A DNA stretch of 64,000 bases from Owenia fusiformis (lineage: Eukaryota > Annelida > Polychaeta > Sabellida > Oweniidae): assembly GCA_903813345.2 (NCBI GenBank), contig CAIIXF020000001.1, positions 1,550,001-1,614,000 of the forward strand, given 5' to 3'. The position numbers and the translations under genes are program-made. Positions within the stretch are counted from its first letter, which is position 1; each line of letters opens with the position of its first letter. Positions 53,001-62,000 of the stretch are shown here, piece by piece. The notes beneath the pieces are model-generated. The model had not been told where the DNA came from. It made no database searches and saw nothing but the letters and a program-made list of their open reading frames with translations.

Positions 53001-56000
53001 ACAAAGGGACACATTTGGGAGGGGGTCAAATTGAGAATATTTCGAGATATAAATACTGTTTCTATGGTAACCATATAAGTTAGAGATTGGAAATTTTTGG
53101 CACTTACTAACCATAACATGCCCTACCCAATATAAAACAATGAATATCTGGCATGCATTAGTATTCTTTTTATTGGCTGGTATTAAAGTACCCCCATGGT
53201 TTTTTGGGGGTAGGGGTATAAATTGGTCCGAGGGCCGTCTGCCACCCCTATAGAAAGTCCAACTACCCAGAAAGTGTCTAGTATCATCATACAGATGGTT
53301 TGAAATAGGTTGGAATGTGTAACCTTTCATGTAAGGAAGGAGTTACAATTATCAGAGTGGGGCGTAGTCGACTGTAAGCCATTCTGTAGAAATGCTCTAG
53401 AAATGCAACCTTCCTTACATGAAAGGTTACACATTCCAACCTATTTCAAACCATCTGTATGATTATACTGGACACTTTCTGGGTAGTTGGACTTTCTATA
53501 GGGGTGGCAGACGGCCCTCAGACCAATTAATACCCCTACCCCCAAAAAACCATGGGGGTACTTTAATACCACCCAATAAAAAGAATACTAATGCATGTCA
53601 GATATTCATTGTTTTATATTGGGTAGGGCATGTTATGGTTAATAAGTGCCAGAAATTTCCAATCTCTAACTTATATGGTTACCATAGAAACAGTATTTAT
53701 ATCTCGAAATATTCTCAATTTGACCCCCTCCCAAATGTGTCCCTTTGTACTCTAAGTGAAATATTTGCAAATCTGTTTGGATTTTATGGCTGCTACTTTG
53801 TCAAAATGTGTAATATTATATCTATATTAACATTAAAACACTTAAAAGTTGATATAATGATCCTATAAATCAATAATATTTATCAAATATAGTCACACAT
53901 AGCTGCTTTAGGGAAAAGTGGGCGTGGCACTTTTTGGTACTTGTGCGCTTGTTGCAGCATTAAATGAAAAATGCAGATTACACTAACAATAATTGACATT
54001 TAATTAGCATCTACTAATGTTGTGTAACATTGTAATATGTTCATTATCATTATTAGACACTTTAAATATTTTATACATGTGTTATCCTGACCCTTCCCTA
54101 TCATAGGTCATCAATGGTCAAATGAACTTTTAGTTTAAGTCTTATAGGGTCCTCGGTCTTTTAAGCCTGTCAAGAGTCAAGTCTTACTTATTCATTGACT
54201 TGTTCCTAGAATATGAATGGATACGTTCAAGTCATCTAGAGCTATTCAAGTCATCTATGCTTGTTCAACAATGTTCAATATTTAGAACCATTTTACCATG
54301 TTTACTGCAATTGAAAAGTAATAAACAGTTCAATCCTTTTGGTATGATATTTGATGCTAGTGTGAATTGCATAACATTTATGATTAAACTTAAATGAACT
54401 AATTTAACTCTGGCTATTAACCCTTCCCTAGTATCCTTCACATAACCTCTAAATCATCTTCATATCCATGGCCTAAATGGGGAAGGAGGGAGGGGTTACA
54501 AATAGTGACCGAGGATAATTTGAATCAAAGCAAGAAGACGTAATACTCAAAACTAGAAAGATTGGAGACCATTTATACCCTTCCTAACATTTTGCCTAAT
54601 ACATAACACTAAAATCTATTTTGACACTTCTTTTATCAATACCTCAACATCAGTCAATGCATGATCTATCCAATGGATTAAAGATTATACTTGATTCTAA
54701 TATGGCAAAATTTATTTTTCGTATGAATTGCATAGAGCATCATTTTGCAGTTATAATAAAATGCATCCATTCATTCATTGGCTCATAGTTAACAAAAAAG
54801 CTATTCTCTGGAAGGTACAGTATAATTTCTATTAGTATTTAGCAAAATAATTGCAAGATAAACAATTTACACATGTTTCTGATATGCTGTATTTTCAATG
54901 ATTCCTAGATCCTTCAATAGTGGTTCGGTATATGTTTTTGAAATACTTCATATAATTCCTAAACAAATCTGTTTAGTGTATGCAATCAAAAAAAGTAGAT
55001 ACATTTGTCCCATACTTGGATATGTTTCAGATACATACAAGGGCCGAGCAATATATTCGCTACTTTTTGCTTTATTTTCTTTTATATTTGTTTATTTCCA
55101 TTGAAATTTGGTACAGACATAGAGTGTAGATTTCCGCATCTTTTGATTCCATTTTCAAGCCCATTGCCAAATATGGCAAAAAATTATGGTTGTCATAGCA
55201 ACGGAAGGTATGAGCTTCCAGAGCTGCCCATAATTTTACTGCAATTGCACATGCAACAATATCTTTATATGCCCATTTCTCATAACAAAAACATTCAGTT
55301 TGGGTAATTTTTATAAACATTGTTTACTGGACATTGATCCAATATTCAGAACAATGGTTGTGATGTCATAGATGTTCTTTTCAAATAATAAAGAGGTCAC
55401 AATTGATCCGCATATGCATCACAAAAGGGAGACTCTGCTTCCTGAGTTGCAGGTCTTGCGAAAGAACTTCATGGATGCAGTTCGTAAAAAGCGCCCAGTA
55501 TTGATCAACCATATGATATATCATCAAGATAATGCTCCATCACACAGGGCCCGTGAGGTAACTGATATATTAGCAGCTCTAAACATTGAGAAATTTGATC
55601 ATGCACCATACAGTCCAGACCTTGCATTGTGCGACTTTGAAATTTTCGGCAAACTGAAGAATGAGCTACGTGGGCAGAGGTTTGGTGACCGTGAAGAAGT
55701 GGTTGAGGCCGTCCATAAGGCCCTAAAAGACCTATATGGAAATGGAAACGGACTGCAACAGGCCTATCAAGACTGGCTTTCCCGATGTAGAAAATGCATA
55801 GCTGCAGATGGACACTATTTTGAGAATGAGGCATGGAATGAGGAGTAACTGTCTTAATTAACAAAAAGGACATTTTGTATAAAAGTTGTTTTCTGAAACA
55901 TTGTCACAAATGTCAGCTCCGGTGGTCACTATCAACCAATATTCAATGCCATGTAAAATATTACGGATGTAACCAAATAAATGCACATTTGGGGATATTA

Positions 56001-59000
56001 CAGAAAAATGTTTTTTCTATTATTCTGGAAATTTTCAGGTAAGATACTTTATTATTAACAATTTGAGAGCAAAAAGTAGCGAATATATTGCTCGGCCCTT
56101 GTATAGCAGGTTTATAAATACTTATATTTTCATCAGCGGGCAGATATAGCTAATGTCCCTGCCTGAGAGGGCAGATATATTACACCTGCCCACTAAGTCA
56201 TAACCATCATTTGTGTATGATTAGCAATGAGGGAAGTAGCATACTTAATACGTTAATAATCAATGATTCGAGAATATGTGGATGAATACTTAAAAAACAG
56301 GAGAATCCTCCTAAGGCCAAGAAAACAAAATTAGTCATGAATACATTTATGTGGTTGTATTCTTTCTAACTCTGGCCAATTTAACAATGTGAACCAGATA
56401 AGAAAGATTGATATGGGATAAACAGATAATCCTATAGTCAGTTCATGCTATTAGGATTATCCCTTGGCGAATATAATATATTTTCCCCCAGGACCTAAGG
56501 CCTTTGGCCAATAGAAAATATCTTCCCTCGGGACCTACGACCCTCGGCCAGATATATTATATTGGCCTCGGGATAATTCTAATACGCTGAACCTCATAGA
56601 GGATAATCTCTATTCGTCTTCATCAATTATTATTATACATATAAATCGGGATATAAATATAACCTAAAGTAAGAAATCACATTCTCTAACCAGTAATATT
56701 TAATTTTAAAATTGGTAAATGATGATTATGTCACAATAGAATTGATGACCATGATTTATTTGAGAATAAAACAGACAAAACAAAGGCTAACAAAAATCGT
56801 AAATATTTAAATATTTTAAAATTGCTTGTTTTTCATCATTATTACTTTGATCTCCAAACCCCAAAATTTGAGTGTTACAAATTGTTTCAAGTTAAAGTAT
56901 GCCTAATTTCATGAGCAAACTAGTAATCTTGTTGGATATTTTTCCTCGACAATGCCTTATCTAATTCATCGATATACAAACTACTGGATTCAAAATGCTA
57001 TTTTACAGGATGGGTGTTCATGAAAGTAACACTAAACATCAATTTTGTCATAAACTGAACAATGCAGCTTATTGATTCTCCCATCTAAGCAACAGAGCCT
57101 CTTTTAATATATTGTAATTTCAAAATTGCCTCTAATGAAGTTCTTCAATCAAATCTAAAATGGACACAACTGGTAATATCTTTATACCATATGAGTAGAA
57201 TGTTTGTTTCTTTCAAATTCATGCTTTCGTTAGAAACATGGATATCACTAATTCATAGTTTTGATTTATACTTCAAATGGTGTGCATTATATATGAGGTT
57301 TAATTAATGGGAAGTTTTTAATACAGGGAAATACAATATATCTGAGGGAAATACAATATACCTCCCCGAGGGGTTGAGGGTAGAATATTGTATTTCCCAA
57401 GGGTTATACCTTGTAACCAAAATTATTTATCATATACGAAAATATGAGAAATTGCACAGAATGAAATTCCTGCAGGGGATTACTGAGCGGGTGATAAACC
57501 TGGCGATACATAGAGATTATCCTATATGAGGTTCAGGATATTGGAACTATCCCGATTCAAATATAATATATCTGCCCAAGGGCGATTATGACGGAGTGGG
57601 CAGATATACTATATCTGCCCGCTCGCAACAGAATGTAAAGCTATATCTGCCCGCTGATGAAAATATAAGTTTTTACAAACCTATTTTATGTACCTGAAAC
57701 ACGACCAAGTATGGGATAAAGCGGGATATGCAGTACATGTATATCCCCACTCACCTAAGGTATCAATTATATTCATGCATTTTATTTACCTATAACACTA
57801 AGTATAGGATAAATAACTTTTACTGACAAATTGTATAAGTGCATGATTACATGAGTCACAACTACTCACTAAAAGGTTAACTTATTGCATGAAGAAATGT
57901 AATTCTTCATGAAGATTTCATCACTTATTTGACTGAATTTTGAATTTTTAATGATGTAAAGCAAAATTATTTCTACTTGCATCTAAATCTATTTCATTGT
58001 ATAAGTCAACAATTAATAAGGCATATACATATCACTGGCTTCCTTGATTCATTTAGATTCCTTGCACTTTTAAAATCATCAATAATTCATATAGGGTTGA
58101 ACTATCGAATAATGAAAACATTGCAAATGATGTGATCGAAATTTTTATACTATTTAGCTTGGAAATGTTGCTGATATAGTTTTAATGTGATTTTAGGAGA
58201 TTAAATGTTCTACTGAGGAACTTTGATTATGTTCAATTTTCTATGATCTTTAACTTTCTGAAAAAGGTCACACTAAATTCTCATTGAGACGATGTTAAAA
58301 ATCTTAATGTTGACTTCCTAAATGTTGAATTCTTTTGATCGTCATGAATTTAAGGTTCACACAAAATCTGAAGATCATATAGTTTCAAACACAATCTGAA
58401 TCTCATTAAGTTTGGTGCGAAAGCAGTTTTACTTTAATCCAAAATAACAAATATGGTAAATCAATATGTGTCTATGGTAGATGCTAGCGTGTAGTCCAAC
58501 CAGCATAAGTGCTGCCATCTACCTATCCATTCATCAGTTTAGCACCTAATAAGGTCAGTACTCATGGTAAAGCTTTTGTACCTTGTCTATGGTAAAAATA
58601 AATCAAACAGAAATGTTAACTTTACACGATTGGTAATGCCCACCTTGAAGGGTGTAGGGATAAAGGGAAGGGTCAGGATAACACTTATATAAAATATTTA
58701 AAGTGTCTAATAATGATAATGAACATATTACAATGTTACACAACATAAGTAGATGCTAATTAAATGTCAATTGTTGTTAGTATAATATGTATTTTTCATT
58801 TAATGCTGCAACAAGTACACGCGTACCAAAAAGTGCCACGCCCTCTTTTCCCTAAAAGCAGCTATGTGTGACTATATTTGATAAATATTATTGATTTATA
58901 GGATCATTATGAACACTTTTCAGTGTTTAAATGTTAAAATATACATATTGATACAATTTTTGACAAAGTAGCAGCCATAAAATCCAAACAGATTTGCAAA

Positions 59001-62000
59001 TATTTCACTTTGAGAACAAAGGGACACATTTGGGAGGGGGTCAAATTGAGAATATTTCGAGATATAAATACTGTTTCTATGGTAACCATATAAGTTAGAG
59101 ATTGGAAATTTTTGGCACTTACTAACCATAACATGCCCTACCCAATATAAAACAATGAATATCTGGCATGCATTAGTATTCTTTTTATTGGCTGGTATTA
59201 AAGTACCCCCATGGTTTTTTGGGGGTAGGGGTATAAATTGGTCCGAGGGCCGTCTGCCACCCCTATAGAAAGTCCAACTACCCAGAAAGTGTCTAGTATC
59301 ATCATACAGATGGTTTGAAATAGGTTGGAATGTGTAACCTTTCATGTAAGGAAGGAGTTACAATTATCAGAGTGGGGCGTAGTCTAATGAAATTCCTATG
59401 ACAATTTGGCTAGTGAACGACCATTTTGCATATGGTGGCAATTTGTGTGTGTTATTCTACGATTTTTGCTATAACTGAAAAAGTAGTAAATGGCAACCAT
59501 GGTTGTTCAATGGGATATGCTACACTTTGACATTGCTATTATCTAGTTCTAGTGTGTGCTTTCAGGTATATTAGAAGCGCCCAAAGTGCACAAGCCATAC
59601 TCCCCAAAGGCATACAGGACCCCATTTGCATTATTGATTGGCTTACATAGGTATGAATTATCATAAGCTTTTAACAGAGCTAGCTAGTTGAAATTTGAAA
59701 GATATTTACTATAAAAGAGACTAAATTACTAAATTACTTATAGTTATAATTGTAAGTTATGAATATATGTGAAATGATTTTTTGCAACAAATCATGATTA
59801 CTTGTATGATTCTGAAAATGTCTTGCATAGTAGAAAGTAATATTGAGGAAATACGAAATTAAGTGGGTCTAGCCAGTCTATGAGGCAAGCAGGGCAACTG
59901 ACTCACCAAAATTTTAAAATATATCAGGCAAGAAATGTGGAATGAATCCAATGTTATATATTCTTTAGCCCTAATTTGCCTCATTTTTTATTTTGCTTCA
60001 TCTGTTCATTTTTGCCTCATTTTTTATTTTGCTTCATCTGTTCATTTTTGCCTCATTTTTTATTTTGCTTCATTTGTTCATTTTTGCCTCACTTTTTATT
60101 TTTGCCTCGTCTAATTTAAGATCCTGGCTATGCCCTTTTGATTTTCAATAATTCAAAGTTCTCAATATTGCATTATGAAATATCATTATATTACATTAAT
60201 ATTGTAGGACTAAGAGTAGATACTTGTATCTATGGTAATACTTTCATGGTGATTTTTCTTTTTGCCATAATAATAATTTAAGAACAGCAATACATAATTA
60301 GTATTTTAGATTTATTACATGCCTCAGTCTTGTATTCATGTTTGCTTTAATGATCTCCATAATGAAGTGCTTAATAACAGGAAACTAATGTTTACAGGAA
60401 GTTAATTTACATGATATATTTTTTTGAATCTCATAATCTCATTTTTAATTAATATTTCTTTAAATGATAATCTATCCTTGTCATGTTTTGAATATTCTTT
60501 TTATATAGTAACCTTATCTTTTTCAGTGGTCTCCATTCTGACCCTCCTATGCTTAGTATGAATGAGCGAAATGTGAAGGATCTCTCCCAACCTCACACAG
60601 ACACTGACCTTGACAGCAAAAATCCAGGTAAATTTCTTGGGTGACAATTAGAAATTATTTGTACATTTTTTCAACTGTGAGTTTACTAGCTTATGCAAGG
60701 ATAAGTGTCAAAAGAGAAAACAAAAAGCAGGAATCAAAACAGACAAGAGAACAACCTGACATCAGTGAATCAAGACCATAATATCCCAAACTATAATCTT
60801 AACCACAATGACACATATAATATTTCAATAGGATAAAGATATACATTGTTCCATGGTCATACTTACTGTGATATTGCGTTTGATATCTTGTCAAAACAAA
60901 TATTTTGTAATCAGTTGAAAAATATGTTACAGTGTCATATCTGATTTTTAACAGATTTTTGTTGCTTAACCAGGCTGACACTAACAATGGCTGTTAAAAT
61001 AGTCATTTGGAAAGCTTATTTACCTATTTTAAAGTCATCATATCCATTCATGAAGAATATCTTCAAATGGTAACTTCTATCAAATAATTACATTTAAGGC
61101 AAGTTTTTTGGTGGATTTGACAGTATGGAGAATACTCTGATAATGAAGAATCTTGTGCTAAAGGAAGCTGCCATCAACCCAAGGTATGACTGCACTTAGC
61201 TTAAAAGTACAATATTAAGATTAGTACTGCACTAAGATTAATAACATTTCACGAAGATGAATAGCACTACACTAAGATTAATAGCACTACACAAAGGTTA
61301 ATACCACTACACTAAGATTAATAGCCCTACACTAAGATAAGATAACTAAATCTAGTGCTGCACAAAAATACTGCTCTAAGTTTTAAGTACTGCACTAAGA
61401 TTAATAGAAACGTGTTAAAATAAATGGCACTGCACTCAAATTATTAGTACATGTTCTGCACTTAGATTAATAGTATGTACTGCACTAAGATGAACAGCAC
61501 AGTAAAATAATGGCACATTTATAACACTTAGGTCAATAGTAAGATTAATGTCACTGTGCTAAAAATAGTTCTTTACTTGTTTATTTAAGTACATTATAAA
61601 TTGTTTAAGTGTCATTGTTGTTTTCTTTAACTTAATTATTCAGTGTTTGTGATATTAAATAAAAAAGACAAATAAAAAAAGATTCATTTCATGTTTTGAA
61701 TCAATTACTGTCATCAATAGAAGTGATCTATATACAATTGAAAGCTAGTTAAGTATTAACATGTGCTTTGACAATTGAAAAACATTTATTTCATAAATGT
61801 TTCATTATTGTTAATGACTGCCACTAATCATTTCCTGTCAAATGGACCATGATATAGGAAATGATGGACTATTTAATGAATTGTAGGTATATAGGTCACT
61901 CAAATCTTTAAAGGAGTATTATACCTAAAAAAATTGCCCTGATGTTAAAGCTTATTTATTTTGTATTTTAACAACATATTAAAATGTGTGAAATTTCAGA

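Larger units (their letters stand above)
47394..53340. mobile_element. 5.9-kb TIR element with about 694-bp inverted ends, copy 1
   Basis: CCTTCCTTACATGAAAGG begins the left arm (47394 to about 48087), and the right arm (about 52646-53340) is its inverted, few-percent-diverged copy. Open frames on both arms (MKGYTFQPIS...) are mirror products of the repeat. No transposase other than that of a nested mariner. No target duplication recognised. Superfamily unknown. Confidence 0.8.
47355..53369 (+). repeat. 6,015-bp tandem duplication, unit 1
   Basis: 47355-53369 is repeated directly at 53370-59384. I noticed one difference (GTAGAAGTGC versus GTAGAAATGC, at about 47381) in the stretches I compared; all open frames in the units are identical. 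The left breakpoint TATA|GACTGT, the junction GTAGTC|GACTGT and the right breakpoint GTAGTC|TAATGA show no obvious homology. It is either a very young duplication or an assembly artefact such as a doubled allele. Confidence 0.9.
53409..59355. mobile_element. 5.9-kb TIR element, copy 2
   Basis: Second copy of the element at 47394-53340, with the same arms (53409-54102 and about 58661-59355). The two elements face each other across only 68 bp of non-element sequence. Confidence 0.8.
53370..59384 (+). repeat. 6,015-bp tandem duplication, unit 2
   Basis: Directly abuts unit 1. Contains the same TIR element, nested foldback and mariner, each shifted by 6,015 bp. The right boundary is the change from GTAGTC to TAATGA at 59385. 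Confidence 0.9.

Noticed and set aside
47394-53340. Polinton-type element because of the long terminal inverted repeats
   Set aside because: No polymerase, integrase, ATPase or capsid-type gene is visible. The only coding sequence is a nested mariner fragment.
47404-59345. 149- and 141-codon frames (MKGYTFQPIS...) as genes
   Set aside because: They lie in the inverted ends of the TIR element, occur in mirror image, and resemble no protein family. Translation of a repeat.
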